DNA of 41,951 nt from Anaerolineales bacterium (GTDB lineage Bacteria > Chloroflexota > Anaerolineae > Anaerolineales > UBA11657): positions 1 through 41,951 of the forward strand of contig JAKUPR010000009.1 of assembly GCA_022450585.1 (NCBI GenBank). The letters run 5' to 3'. Below the pieces are notes generated by a model, which ran no database searches, had not been told where the DNA came from, and saw nothing but the letters and a program-made list of their open reading frames with translations. Below are positions 24,585 to 33,442 of the stretch, one piece after another (the stretch's first letter is position 1; every line of letters begins with the position of its first letter). The position numbers and the translations under genes were made by a program.

Positions 24585-25627
24585 GTGACGTTACTATGCG
24601 TGCGGCAGTTTATTATAGCAACGACAAAGTGCAACTGGAGGAGGTTCCCAGGCCGAAAATTCATGAGGGTGAGGTGTTGGTCAAGGTTGTAGCTAGTGGC
24701 ATTTGCGGGTCAGACGTTATGGAGTGGTACCGGAGTAAGTCAGCGCCGCGCGTGCTTGGCCATGAGGTGACTGGAGAAATCGCTGAACTAGGCGACAGTG
24801 TTTCCGGGTTTGATGTTGGAGACCGGGTGATTTTCACCCATCACGTTCCCTGTAACGACTGTAGTGAATGTTTGCGTGGGCAGCATACGTTGTGTGATAC
24901 ACTCCATTCAACATCTTTTGACCCCGGCGGATTTGCGGAATATGTTCGGGTTCCAAAGATTAACGTAGATAAAGGAGGGGTACTTGTATTACCTGAGGAG
25001 CTCTCTTTTGAAGAAGGCACATTTATTGAGCCTCTCGGTTGCACCGTGCGTGGGCAGCGTAGGATCTGCTTGCAACCCGGAGACAGTGTCCTTGTTCTGG
25101 GGAGTGGACTAGCTGGCCTGCTGAATATAAGGTTAGCGCGAGCACTTGGGGCTGGGTGCATTGTGTCGACTGATCTACATCCGTTTCGCCTGCAAGCAGC
25201 CATTGATTCAGGTGCACGAGCTGGGGTAAATGCTGGTTCACAGAACGTAATTGAAGAGGCGGTATCTGTAAACGACGGATGTTTTTTCAATCACGTTATC
25301 ATTTGTACAGCAGCTAGTGATGCTTTTGGACAGGCTATGAACGCAGTTGCGCCCGGTGGAACCGTACTCTTGTATGCTTTCAGTGCACCCGGAAACGATG
25401 TTTCCTTGGATTTACACGAATATTTTCGTAAGGGTATAACGCTGCGGTCAACGTATGGGGCCAGTCCTCTGGATTTGTCGGAGGCATTGAGATTACTTCG
25501 CTTCGGAAGGGTTGTCGTAAAAGATCTTATTACCCACCGTATGTCACTGGCCGACACGGGAAAGGGATTTCGGTTTGCTGCAAGTGGGGCGGAATCCCTC
25601 AAAGTCATCATCCAGCCCGGACGTTGA
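24581..25627 (+). CDS. Zinc-binding medium-chain dehydrogenase
   Basis: 348 residues. Catalytic-zinc residues Cys42 and His61-Glu62 (LGHEVTGEI), the structural-zinc cluster Cys91, 94, 97 and 105, and the NAD-binding GSGLAGLLNI near residue 170. This is the sorbitol/threonine-dehydrogenase-like branch, oxidising a polyol or sugar alcohol. Starts with GTG overlapping the aldolase stop (GTGA); an ATG five codons in, MRAAVYY, is the alternative and matches the usual family start. Inferred to feed the aldolase with a ketone. Paralogous to 28830-29858. Confidence 0.9.
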   Translation: MSDVTMRAAVYYSNDKVQLEEVPRPKIHEGEVLVKVVASGICGSDVMEWYRSKSAPRVLGHEVTGEIAELGDSVSGFDVGDRVIFTHHVPCNDCSECLRGQHTLCDTLHSTSFDPGGFAEYVRVPKINVDKGGVLVLPEELSFEEGTFIEPLGCTVRGQRRICLQPGDSVLVLGSGLAGLLNIRLARALGAGCIVSTDLHPFRLQAAIDSGARAGVNAGSQNVIEEAVSVNDGCFFNHVIICTAASDAFGQAMNAVAPGGTVLLYAFSAPGNDVSLDLHEYFRKGITLRSTYGASPLDLSEALRLLRFGRVVVKDLITHRMSLADTGKGFRFAASGAESLKVIIQPGR

Positions 25628-25686
25628 GGTTGATTGGAGACAAACAGATTCATACCAAGAACTGGTAAACATGGGATTCTCTGCGC

Positions 25687-25692
25687 TATAAT
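25687..25692 (+). promoter_or_regulatory. -10 box of the DUF1638-metV-metF-mtgA unit
   Basis: TATAAT preceded by GCGC, 112 bp before the ATG at 25804. A small GGTAT/ATACC hairpin (25743-25756) lies in the leader. No riboswitch core that I recognise. Confidence 0.4.
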
Positions 25693-25803
25693 CAAGTATG
25701 TCAATCTAGATGACACTTGGATTAGCGGAGTAATAAAGTATTGGTATTGCGATACCGGCATTTATTGAGATAATGGTGTCGAAGTGATTGGAGGGAAATC
25801 AGA

Positions 25804-26397
25804 ATGAGTGTGGCCTTGATTGCTTGTGGCGCGCTGGCACGCGAAGTGCTTGCCCTGCGTGACAAATATGATTGGGATGTCGAGGTGTTTGGAGTGGCAG
25901 CTCTACTACACAACGAACCTAATCGTATACCAGCTGCAGTTTTAGGCACTATTCGGGATGCGCGGAAGAGTCACAGCCATGTTATTGTCGTTTACGGGGA
26001 TTGTGGCACCGGAGGTATGTTGGACCGTATGCTTGCCGACGAGGGAGTTGAGCGTGTGCCAGGTCCACACTGTTATGAAATGTATGCTGGCAGCAATTTC
26101 GAGTCTATGACTGATGCTGAGCCTGGAACATTCTTTCTGACTGATTATTTGGTGGAGTCGTTTGACCATTTGGTACTGGAAGGATTAGGGCTTGATAGGC
26201 ATCCTGAATTACGAGAGGATTATTTCGGCAATTACACACGGGTAGTATATCTAGCTCAGCGGGCAGATGAACATTTGCAATACCGCGCGCGATGGGCTGC
26301 GTCTGAATTAGGTTTACCTCTTGAAATTAGGGCGGTAGGCTACGGTGCGTTAGAAACCCGACTTTGTCGCCTGATGGAGAGCGTCGATTGCGTATAG
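25804..26397 (+). CDS. DUF1638-family protein
   Basis: 197 residues, GGAGG upstream of the ATG. It starts SVALIACGALAREVLAL and has VVYGDCGTGGMLD, VPGPHCYEMYAG and FFLTDYLVESFD, the conserved signatures of DUF1638 as I know them, including the conserved Cys in GDCGTGG and Cys in PHCYEM. The family is usually found beside corrinoid proteins and methyltetrahydrofolate methyltransferases, as here, and is presumed to assist methyl-corrinoid metabolism, but no biochemical role is established. The next gene starts within its last codons. Confidence 0.85.
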   Translation: MSVALIACGALAREVLALRDKYDWDVEVFGVAALLHNEPNRIPAAVLGTIRDARKSHSHVIVVYGDCGTGGMLDRMLADEGVERVPGPHCYEMYAGSNFESMTDAEPGTFFLTDYLVESFDHLVLEGLGLDRHPELREDYFGNYTRVVYLAQRADEHLQYRARWAASELGLPLEIRAVGYGALETRLCRLMESVDCV

Positions 26398-26846
26398 GGC
26401 TACAAGCGTACCCTCGCTTTCTAGAGTTGGCGTACCAATTATCGCGTAGGCTTCTACTCCCATTTAGTAGGTGGATGGTTCCGGGTGGTTGGATAGAAAA
26501 GATTTTTGTGGTGTTGGAAAAGGGGGCTAAAGGCGCTATCTTTGATTGCAGAATGTGTGGTGATTGTGTTCTCCACAGCACTGGCATGACTTGTCCTATG
26601 ACTTGTCCCAAAAACATGCGTAATGGCCCGTGTGGTGGAGTGCGGCAGAATGGCAACTGCGAAATTATTCCGGAAATGAAATGTGTATGGATGCAGGCGT
26701 GGGACCGTTCAAAGGTGATGAGAGTCTACGGAGATGACTTCTTAGGTATTCTTCCTCCGCGTAAAGGACAGCTTCAGGACGGTTCTGCCTGGATTAATGA
26801 TTTTACTGGTATAGCGGTGCAAGACCCGGCTAGCTGGTTAGAATGA
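26388..26846 (+). CDS. metV: Methylenetetrahydrofolate reductase C-terminal-domain protein (MetV-like)
   Basis: 152 residues from a TTG at 26388 that has GGAGAG 9 bp upstream; a TTG at 26364 would add eight residues. The family core is the cysteine-rich block C54xxC57xxC60, C69xxxC73, C82, C91 and C99, with TCPKNMRNGPCGG, typical of the MTHFR_C domain. In acetogens MetV binds an iron-sulfur cluster and pairs with MetF to move electrons to or from methyltetrahydrofolate. It overlaps DUF1638 by 10 bp and metF by 4 bp (ATGA), so all three are translationally coupled. Confidence 0.88.
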   Translation: MRIGLQAYPRFLELAYQLSRRLLLPFSRWMVPGGWIEKIFVVLEKGAKGAIFDCRMCGDCVLHSTGMTCPMTCPKNMRNGPCGGVRQNGNCEIIPEMKCVWMQAWDRSKVMRVYGDDFLGILPPRKGQLQDGSAWINDFTGIAVQDPASWLE

Positions 26847-27829
26847 TTCCAACATCACGTCTGGAGCGAGTACTAAAATCGGGTCGTTTCGCGGTTACTG
26901 GAGAACTTAATCCACCGGACAGCGCTGATCCAGAATCTGTATTCGAGCGTGCGCTAGTCTTGGCGGAAGTGTGTGATGGAATCAATGCAACGGATGCTTC
27001 TGGTGCTCACGTGCACATGTCTAGCGTTGGCGTATGTGCACTGCTAACTCGGGCAGGTTATGAACCGGTTATGCAGGTCTCATGCCGAGACAGAAATAGA
27101 ATAGCCCTGCAGGGGGATTTGTTGGGAGCGGCGGCTATGGGGGTAAGAAATGTACTGTGCCTGACTGGTGATGGGGTTGAGACGGGTGACCATCCAGATG
27201 CCAAGCCGGTTTTTGATTTAGATTCAATCTCTTTGCTTAAGACTGCGCGGAGCATGTGTGATCGAAGCCGGTTTTTGAGTGGTCGGCAGCTGGAAGTAGC
27301 TCCGCGTTTTTTTCTTGGTGCTGCGTCAAATCCGTTCGTGCCGCCATTCGATTTTCGACCACTGAGGCTAGCGAAGAAGGTGGAGGCCGGTGCTGAATTT
27401 ATCCAAACTCAGTATTGCTTCGATGTACCGCGATTGGAGAAATTCATGAGGACTGTTCGTGACCTTGGGCTTGCGGAAAAGGTATATATTTTGGTTGGTG
27501 TAGGCCCACTCCGTTCTGCCCGTGCTGGCGAATGGATACGCAATAATGTGCCGGGGGTGCATATTCCTGATGCGGTGATATCGCGTTTGAAGGGTGTTCC
27601 TCCCGAAAAACAGGTGGAGGAGGGCAAACGACTGTGCGTGGAGATTATCCAGCAGGTGCGTGAAACCCCTGGCGTTTGTGGGGTACACGTTATGGCCTAC
27701 CGCCAGGAAGAATTGGTAGCTGAAATAATCGATGAGGCCGGATTGTTGCCACGTGGTGGTTACGGCAGCATGGGAGCAGATCAGGGTCGGAGGTTGGCGA
27801 GAATGTCAACACAACCAAAAACGCTATAA
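26843..27829 (+). CDS. metF: Methylenetetrahydrofolate reductase (MetF)
   Basis: 328 residues, full TIM barrel, at the long end of the MetF range. VTGELNPP (Glu20, the catalytic acid position), then VLCLTGDG, GAASNPF and GAEFIQTQYCFDVPRLEKF are the classic FAD and folate-binding segments. It interconverts 5,10-methylene- and 5-methyltetrahydrofolate. With MetV fused in one operon and MtgA downstream, the oxidative direction, methyl-THF to methylene-THF, is plausible. Equally it could supply methyl groups for methionine synthesis. Coupled by ATGA to metV. Confidence 0.93.
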   Translation: MIPTSRLERVLKSGRFAVTGELNPPDSADPESVFERALVLAEVCDGINATDASGAHVHMSSVGVCALLTRAGYEPVMQVSCRDRNRIALQGDLLGAAAMGVRNVLCLTGDGVETGDHPDAKPVFDLDSISLLKTARSMCDRSRFLSGRQLEVAPRFFLGAASNPFVPPFDFRPLRLAKKVEAGAEFIQTQYCFDVPRLEKFMRTVRDLGLAEKVYILVGVGPLRSARAGEWIRNNVPGVHIPDAVISRLKGVPPEKQVEEGKRLCVEIIQQVRETPGVCGVHVMAYRQEELVAEIIDEAGLLPRGGYGSMGADQGRRLARMSTQPKTL

Positions 27830-27854
27830 GAACAAGTTAGAGAGGAGAAATATT

Positions 27855-28742
27855 GTGAAGGAAACTTGTGTGTCTTCCCCAACGCGGGAGGTAATTATTG
27901 GGCCTGAGCGTCCATTCGTTCTAATTGGGGAGCGTATCAACCCAACAGGGCGAAAAAAACTTTCAGAGGAATTGGCTGTGGGAGATCTCTCACGTGTGGA
28001 AAAAGATGCTTTGGCGCAAGCACAAGCCGGCGCACACATGCTTGACGTGAACTGTGGGATTCCAATGAGCGATGAAGCAGCGCTACTCGCCGAAGCAGTG
28101 CGTCTAGTGCAATCGGTGGTAGATTTGCCATTATGCATTGATTCTTCCATAGTAGCCGCCCTAGAGGCTGGGTTGTCAGCATACAAGGGAAAGGCACTGG
28201 TCAATTCGGTCACTGGAGAGGAGGAGCGCCTGGAGTCTGTGCTCCCTATGGTTGCAGAGTATGGTGCCGCTGTGATTGGAATTTCGAATGATGAGACTGG
28301 GATATCATATGACCCGGATGTGCGATTCGAAGTTGCAAAGAAAATTGTGGAACGCGCAATATCATTTGGGATTCCGCGTAATGATGTGATTATTGATCCC
28401 TTAGCAATGCCAGTGGGTGCCGTAAATGATGCTGGAGCTGCCCTTTTTGCAATAGTTCGGAGGGTACGTGAAGAACTTGGCGTCAACACCGTCTGTGGGG
28501 CCTCCAATATCTCTTTTGGGTTGCCAAATCGGCATGCGCTTAACGAAGCGTTTGTTCCCATGGCTATCGCGGCTGGCATGACCTGTGCTATCACTAACCC
28601 GCTAGAATCGGGAATGAGGTTTGCTATCCAAGCTGCTGATGTGATGATGGGGCATGATGAGAACTGCAGCCGTTGGCTGAGTGCGAACCGTCCGTCCGAT
28701 GATGGGAGTGGTGGGCGCCGTCGCCGAGGACGTCGTCGTTAG
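27855..28742 (+). CDS. mtgA: Methyltetrahydrofolate:corrinoid methyltransferase-like (MtgA/AcsE family)
   Basis: 295 residues from the GTG at 27855, which has AGGAG 8 bp upstream; the frame reaches back to 27732 inside metF but lacks a ribosome binding site there. Pterin-binding features: LIGERINPTGRK, AGAHMLDVNCG, LCIDSS, LVNSVTGEEERL, DVIIDPLAMPVG and GASNISFGLPNR. The family transfers methyl groups between methyl-corrinoid proteins and tetrahydrofolate. The C-terminus ends in a Gly/Arg tail, GGRRRRGRRR, not needed for the barrel. Twenty-five bases after metF, same operon. Confidence 0.9.
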   Translation: MKETCVSSPTREVIIGPERPFVLIGERINPTGRKKLSEELAVGDLSRVEKDALAQAQAGAHMLDVNCGIPMSDEAALLAEAVRLVQSVVDLPLCIDSSIVAALEAGLSAYKGKALVNSVTGEEERLESVLPMVAEYGAAVIGISNDETGISYDPDVRFEVAKKIVERAISFGIPRNDVIIDPLAMPVGAVNDAGAALFAIVRRVREELGVNTVCGASNISFGLPNRHALNEAFVPMAIAAGMTCAITNPLESGMRFAIQAADVMMGHDENCSRWLSANRPSDDGSGGRRRRGRRR

Positions 28743-28829
28743 CATGCATGTATTGCTCTGAGAAAAATGGATAGAGGATTGCAGTTGTCGGTTGCAGTTT
28801 ACACGATAACAGCAATGGGTGACTAAGTT

Positions 28830-29858
28830 ATGAGAGCAGCTAAATTATACGATGTTAAGGATCTGAGGGTAGAGGATCTAGCTGATCCAAATCCGGGGGT
28901 GGATGAGGTAGTTGTCAAGGTCATGGCATGTGGTGTGTGTGCTACAGATGTAAATATGTGGCGTGGGACAAGTGACGAGGGTGATTTTCCCTTTGTTCCA
29001 GGACACGAATGGTCCGGTGAAATCGTGGAGGTTGGATCTGCGGTAAGAGACTACAGCGTTGGCGACCGAGTTGTCGGCGAAGTTTGTACTCCATGCGGTG
29101 AATGCGTTAATTGTAAGGATGGATTCGCAGCCGAAGCATGCATGAATTATGAACTATATGGATTTAAGCCGGAGAATCCCGGTGGAATAGCTGAGTTTCA
29201 TCTTGCGCGCGCAAATCGTCTTCATCGTATTCCAGAAGGATTGAGTTATGAAGAGGCTGCTCTTGTTGAACCCGCTTGGGTTGCCTACAATAGTATTTGG
29301 GAGGCTGGTGGAGGGGTGGGGCCTCACGATCGTATGGTGGTTTTTGGATGCGGACCGATTGGAATGTTGGCGCTGCTGACGGGCAAGGCAGCTGGTGCTC
29401 CTGTGATTGCAGTAGAACCGCATCCCTACCGTCGTCGTATGGCTTCAGAACTCGGCGCGGATGTCACTGTGGATCCCTTGGCGGGTGATTTGGAGGAGCA
29501 GGTGCGTTTTCATACAGGTGGCCGTGGGGCGACATTGGTCGTGGAATGCTCCGGCAACGATGGTGCACGAGCAGGCACACTCGACGTTTTGGCCAACCGT
29601 GGGAGAATAGTTCTGATCGGGCTGGGTGGGAGTCGTAAAGTTCCGATTGATCTTGACAAAGCTATCTTTAAGGGAGCCACTATACGAGGTGGAGATGGAA
29701 GTTCCTTCTTCCTATCAAAGACTCTGGCATTCCTATCGCGTGGGATTGTGGATGTTGGGCGTGTGATTACTCACAGGTTTCCTTTGGAACAGGTTGTAAA
29801 TGCATTCGAGCTCGGCGCTGCTCAGGGTGAATCCAGTAAGATTATGATACTTCCCTAG
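28830..29858 (+). CDS. Zinc-binding medium-chain dehydrogenase
   Basis: 342 residues. Cys37, His59-Glu60 (PGHEWSGEI), the structural cluster Cys86/89/92/95/104 and VFGCGPIGMLALLTGKAAG for the cofactor. Substrate is likely a polyol or secondary alcohol. It begins 87 bp after mtgA without a visible promoter, so it may be the tail of that operon. The upstream leader has the direct repeat TTGCAGTT twice at a 13-bp interval (28779-28799). A second-copy relative of 24581-25627, with clear divergence. Confidence 0.9.
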   Translation: MRAAKLYDVKDLRVEDLADPNPGVDEVVVKVMACGVCATDVNMWRGTSDEGDFPFVPGHEWSGEIVEVGSAVRDYSVGDRVVGEVCTPCGECVNCKDGFAAEACMNYELYGFKPENPGGIAEFHLARANRLHRIPEGLSYEEAALVEPAWVAYNSIWEAGGGVGPHDRMVVFGCGPIGMLALLTGKAAGAPVIAVEPHPYRRRMASELGADVTVDPLAGDLEEQVRFHTGGRGATLVVECSGNDGARAGTLDVLANRGRIVLIGLGGSRKVPIDLDKAIFKGATIRGGDGSSFFLSKTLAFLSRGIVDVGRVITHRFPLEQVVNAFELGAAQGESSKIMILP

Positions 29859-29963
29859 TGCTTTAATGTAAGTTATCACAGATGGTTTATGTGTAGCATC
29901 TATTTATCTCGTATCTAGCAAAATGAAAGCTTTGCTTGAGGGTGGTCTGCAAATGAGAAATAC

Positions 29964-30851
29964 ATGAGAGTAACGATAGGTGGAGCAGCCGATTCATGGG
30001 GCATATGGTTTCCTAGTGATCCAAAGCAAATGCCTTGGGAAAGGTTTCTAGATGAAGTATCCGAGGCTGGATACAATTGGATTGAATTGGGCCCATATGG
30101 ATATTTGCCAGATGATATAGGTGTTCTACGTAATGCGCTGGACGAGCGAGGACTCAAGGTTTCGGGAAATTGGGCGATGAGTCACCTGGAAGATACTAAC
30201 TATAGGTCTGATTTGGATAGACAGGTAATAGGTGCCGGGGAACTTCTAGGAGCTCTTGGGGCGGAATATTTGTTACTGATAGATGCTACCTATACTGATG
30301 AGCATACTGGATCTCTGATAGCTCCCGCAACAATCGACGATGATGGTTGGAGTTTTATGATAGAGACTATTCATTACGTTGCTGATCTAATCAGCGAGCG
30401 CTTCAACCTTAAACTTGTCTTTCATCCGCATGTGGATACTCATGTCCAATACGAGGACGAAATTGAACGACTCCTTGAAAATACTGACCCTAATCAGGTT
30501 GGGTTGTGCCTGGATACTGGTCATCACGCATACTTGGGTGGAGACCCAGTAAGTTTTATGCGGAAGCACCATGCGCGTATACCCTATCTGCATTTGAAGA
30601 ATATCGATCCAGAAATCCAGGCTCACGCCACTCAGGCAAATCTACCATTTGCTACTGCAGTTGGTAAGGGTATATTCTGCGAGCCGTCTAGGGGGATGGT
30701 GGATTTCTTAGAATTTCGTGATGTCTTGCGTGAGACACAGTATGTTGGTCATGCGACTGTTGAACAGGATATGTATCCGGTTGATTTTGATACTCCCCTA
30801 CCCATTGCGAAGCGCACCCGTACATATCTTAGGGATATTGGTATTGGATGA
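29964..30851 (+). CDS. Sugar phosphate isomerase/epimerase-like TIM barrel (IolE-like)
   Basis: 295 residues. Metal-site pattern: FHPHVDTHV, LCLDTGHHAY, YLHLKNID and the final Glu in ATVEQDMYP. N-terminal ADSWGIW and GYNWIELGPYGYLP resemble inosose dehydratase and related xylose-isomerase-like barrels. It could dehydrate or isomerise a keto-cyclitol or keto-sugar made by a neighbouring dehydrogenase. It is clearly paralogous to the partial gene at 41674 (shared DSWG, DPKQ, PWE, FLDEV, AGY). The ATG at 29964 has only a weak ribosome binding site; GAGGGTGG lies further up. Confidence 0.85.
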   Translation: MRVTIGGAADSWGIWFPSDPKQMPWERFLDEVSEAGYNWIELGPYGYLPDDIGVLRNALDERGLKVSGNWAMSHLEDTNYRSDLDRQVIGAGELLGALGAEYLLLIDATYTDEHTGSLIAPATIDDDGWSFMIETIHYVADLISERFNLKLVFHPHVDTHVQYEDEIERLLENTDPNQVGLCLDTGHHAYLGGDPVSFMRKHHARIPYLHLKNIDPEIQAHATQANLPFATAVGKGIFCEPSRGMVDFLEFRDVLRETQYVGHATVEQDMYPVDFDTPLPIAKRTRTYLRDIGIG

Positions 30852-30922
30852 TGGACATTGCCCCTCTTTAGTGCGCTAATGTGGCTGGCGTGATTTACCA
30901 AGATTGCCATTTTTCATCACAC

Positions 30923-30973
30923 GGCTTGTCTCTCGTCTGCTGCTATACTTTAATGCATTACGCTTGACAAGCC
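30923..30973 (+). promoter_or_regulatory. Extended -10 promoter flanked by an 8-bp inverted repeat
   Basis: TGCTATACT (-10 at 30944-30949) lies between GGCTTGTC (30923-30930) and its complement GACAAGCC (30966-30973), 53 bp before the ATG at 31002. Arms on both sides of a promoter suit a looping or dimeric regulator, but the arms are short. Confidence 0.35.
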
Positions 30974-31001
30974 ATGATTGATTGTGACAGGAGAGTTATA
31001 C

Positions 31002-31892
31002 ATGAAGATTGCCCTTGATCCTTTAGTACATGCGGACGTTCCATTGGAACAACTTCCACATAAGGCTGCTGAGATGGGTTTTGAGTATCTCGACCTATGC
31101 TCTCGTGACGAGTTTTTCCCCGAGTATTTTCCGCCTAGGGCTAACGCGGAACGAGTGCGAGCTTTGAAGAAGGGTTTGCGTGATAGTGGTGTGACTTTAA
31201 GTTCCATGCTGATTACCTTCAGGTGGGCAAGTCCTTTTGAAGATGAGCGAGAAGCAGCTGTTCGGTACTGGAAGCGTGCGATTGAAATTGCCGTGGAGCT
31301 TGAATGTGAAACCGTCAACTCCATCTTTGACCGGGGTCCGGCACCTGAGCGTTCGAACTTTCGTGTAGGGCCAGAGATGGCCGAGGAGTGTGAAACTGCT
31401 TTTTGGAGATCCATGGATGAGCTTGTGCCTATTTTTGAGCGCGAGAATCTACCTGTATATCTGGAAGCTCATCCAGATGATTTTGTCGAGGAAAATAACT
31501 TGGCGGTGGACTTGATACAAGCCATAGGTTCCTCATATGTTAAATATCTGTTTTGCGCACCGCACACGTTTCATCTGGGAGATGACATGGCTGCAATGAT
31601 CCGGTATGCTGCTCCGGTTCTATCACAAGTACATGTGGCTGACACATTCAATCATAAAGCTGGGTGGAGGTACATAGTTAATCCTCCCGGTTCCACTGCC
31701 CGGGTACATCAACATCTGAACATCGGCGAAGGGGAGATTGACTGGGACGTGTTTTTCAAGACGTTAGCGGAAGTTGGGTTTGATGGTCTGATGACGAGTC
31801 AAGTGTTCGCGTACCTTCCCGAGGTGGCTGACGAGTGTTCTCGCTTGATGCATGATCGCATCCATCACTACGTTGATAAATACTGGAAATGA
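31002..31892 (+). CDS. Sugar phosphate isomerase/epimerase-like TIM barrel
   Basis: 296 residues from the ATG at 31002, with AGGAG upstream. YLEAHPDDF, APHTFHLGDD and QVHVAD supply Glu, His and further metal ligands of the xylose-isomerase-like fold. The position normally holding the last Glu reads TSQVF, so the fourth ligand may be Gln or lie elsewhere. VHQHLNIGEGEIDW is the conserved C-terminal turn. Likely acts on a sugar or keto-sugar. It sits between two related barrels and two Gfo/Idh/MocA enzymes. Confidence 0.82.
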   Translation: MKIALDPLVHADVPLEQLPHKAAEMGFEYLDLCSRDEFFPEYFPPRANAERVRALKKGLRDSGVTLSSMLITFRWASPFEDEREAAVRYWKRAIEIAVELECETVNSIFDRGPAPERSNFRVGPEMAEECETAFWRSMDELVPIFERENLPVYLEAHPDDFVEENNLAVDLIQAIGSSYVKYLFCAPHTFHLGDDMAAMIRYAAPVLSQVHVADTFNHKAGWRYIVNPPGSTARVHQHLNIGEGEIDWDVFFKTLAEVGFDGLMTSQVFAYLPEVADECSRLMHDRIHHYVDKYWK

Positions 31893-32232
31893 ATAACTCT
31901 GCGATAGAATCCATACTATGTTGTATTGTTGGAGGTGAGGTTTGTCAACAGATTGCGGCAATCGAACTTAAGGTTGATATGTGACCCACCCTTTCCTCGA
32001 TGCTGTTCACATGTGGCATGTGGTCAGGTGTGTGTTGGGTTTAGTATGTGTTGTAATACTAATCATGGAGTGGGCATATAGCCCATAGCATGTCAGTGCT
32101 TGATACTTAGATCCAGTCTGTGAACAACATATTGGTAAAAATTGTCCCGACAAATTACCAAGATTTACCACTTCATGAAAGAGTAGTTCCATGCTCGGCG
32201 CGTTGTAGAAAAACCACACTGAGGTACAAATA
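31893..32232. other. Intergenic stretch of 340 bp with several inverted repeats
   Basis: Holds TAGTAT/ATACTA at 32042-32061, the small hairpin TGGGC-ATATA-GCCCA at 32071-32085 and the larger inverted repeat at 32132-32161. No gene found. This is the likely control region of the dehydrogenase genes that follow. Confidence 0.5.
32132..32161. promoter_or_regulatory. Nested inverted repeat, possible operator
   Basis: TTGGTAA (32132-32138) and TTACCAA (32155-32161) enclose TTGT-CCCG-ACAA (32142-32153). The inner part has the TNGT...ACNA symmetry common to GntR/FadR-type operators; the assignment is a guess. It lies about 70-100 bp before the ATG at 32233. Confidence 0.4.
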
Positions 32233-33408
32233 ATGACAAAAACAATAGGCATTGGCATACTAGGCATGGGTTGGATGGGAGAGGTGCATAGCAGGTGTTA
32301 TTTACTAGCCGCCGATAGATTTCGTGAAAAGGGTTTTAACCCTCGTCTAGTAGTCTGCGCAGAGTCGTTTGAGGCTCGTGCTCGTGCTGGACAGGAGCGT
32401 TTCGGGTTTGAGCGTTATACGACCGACTGGAAAGATGTGATCAATGACCCAGAGGTGCAGGCGGTCAATATAACGACACCCAATGCATTGCATCGAGAAA
32501 TGGCTCTTGCAGCGGCCGCAGCAGGAAAACATATCTTTTGTGAGAAACCAGTGGGTCTGGACCCATACCAGGTGGCAGAGATCGAACTTGCAGCACGCGA
32601 GGCCGGGGTGCGTAGCGGTGTTGGTTACAACTATCGTTGGGCGCCTGTCGTCCAATATGCTCGGCAAATGATTAGTGAGGGAAAGATTGGAGCGATCACG
32701 CATTACCGTGGGAGATTCCTGGTCGGGTATGCACGCAACCCTAATGGTGTTCTGTCTTGGCGATTCGAGCGTGAACACTCAGGACTGGGTACACTGGGCG
32801 ACTTAATGTCGCATGTGGTAGACATGGCACACATGATTGCAGGGCCGATTAAGCGAGTTGTTTCAAGTAGGGAAACATTTATCAAGGAGCGCCCACTAGC
32901 GACACCCGGTGAGGGAACACACTTTACCGTTAGTGAAGGCGGTCCCATGGGGCCCGTCACTAATGAAGACTATGTGGGAGCGCTTGCGAACTTTGCCAAC
33001 GGAGCCTACGGCAGTCTTGAAGCATGTCGTGTAGTTAATGGTCCTGCTTGCGAGTTGGCTTTTGAAGTGAACGGTACTGAAGGCGCCATAAGCTGGGATT
33101 TCGAGCGAATGAATGAACTTAGTGTGTACTTGCCTGATTCGGAAGGAGCACACAAGGGATATACTTCCGTCATTTCTTCACCTGAGCACCCTTTTCATGG
33201 TAATTTCAATCCTGGATGGGCGTTAGGACTTGGATATGAGGACTTGAAGGTCATTGAGATAGCGCAGTTCATGGAATCTGTGATGTCCGGCGAGCAGGGT
33301 GAACCTGGCTTTGCTGAAGCATTAGCGGTTGCAGATGTGAACGCTGCTATGATGCGCTCGTGGGATTCTGACAAGTGGGAGGATGTTACGTCTTTGAAAA
33401 AGGCGTAA
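32233..33408 (+). CDS. Gfo/Idh/MocA-family oxidoreductase
   Basis: 391 residues, full length. [13 protein letters not shown] is the dinucleotide-binding loop, [11 protein letters not shown] holds Lys105 of the EKP motif, and [10 protein letters not shown] plus [15 protein letters not shown] (Asp and His in the active-site helix) are typical of inositol- and glycoside-3-oxidising members. NAD(P)-dependent oxidation of a sugar or cyclitol hydroxyl is expected. GAGG precedes the ATG. A second family member follows 34 bp later, so the two share an operon. Confidence 0.92.
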   Translation: MTKTIGIGILGMGWMGEVHSRCYLLAADRFREKGFNPRLVVCAESFEARARAGQERFGFERYTTDWKDVINDPEVQAVNITTPNALHREMALAAAAAGKHIFCEKPVGLDPYQVAEIELAAREAGVRSGVGYNYRWAPVVQYARQMISEGKIGAITHYRGRFLVGYARNPNGVLSWRFEREHSGLGTLGDLMSHVVDMAHMIAGPIKRVVSSRETFIKERPLATPGEGTHFTVSEGGPMGPVTNEDYVGALANFANGAYGSLEACRVVNGPACELAFEVNGTEGAISWDFERMNELSVYLPDSEGAHKGYTSVISSPEHPFHGNFNPGWALGLGYEDLKVIEIAQFMESVMSGEQGEPGFAEALAVADVNAAMMRSWDSDKWEDVTSLKKA

Positions 33409-33442
33409 TCACTGCCTCGGTGACATGGATTAGGTAAGTCAG

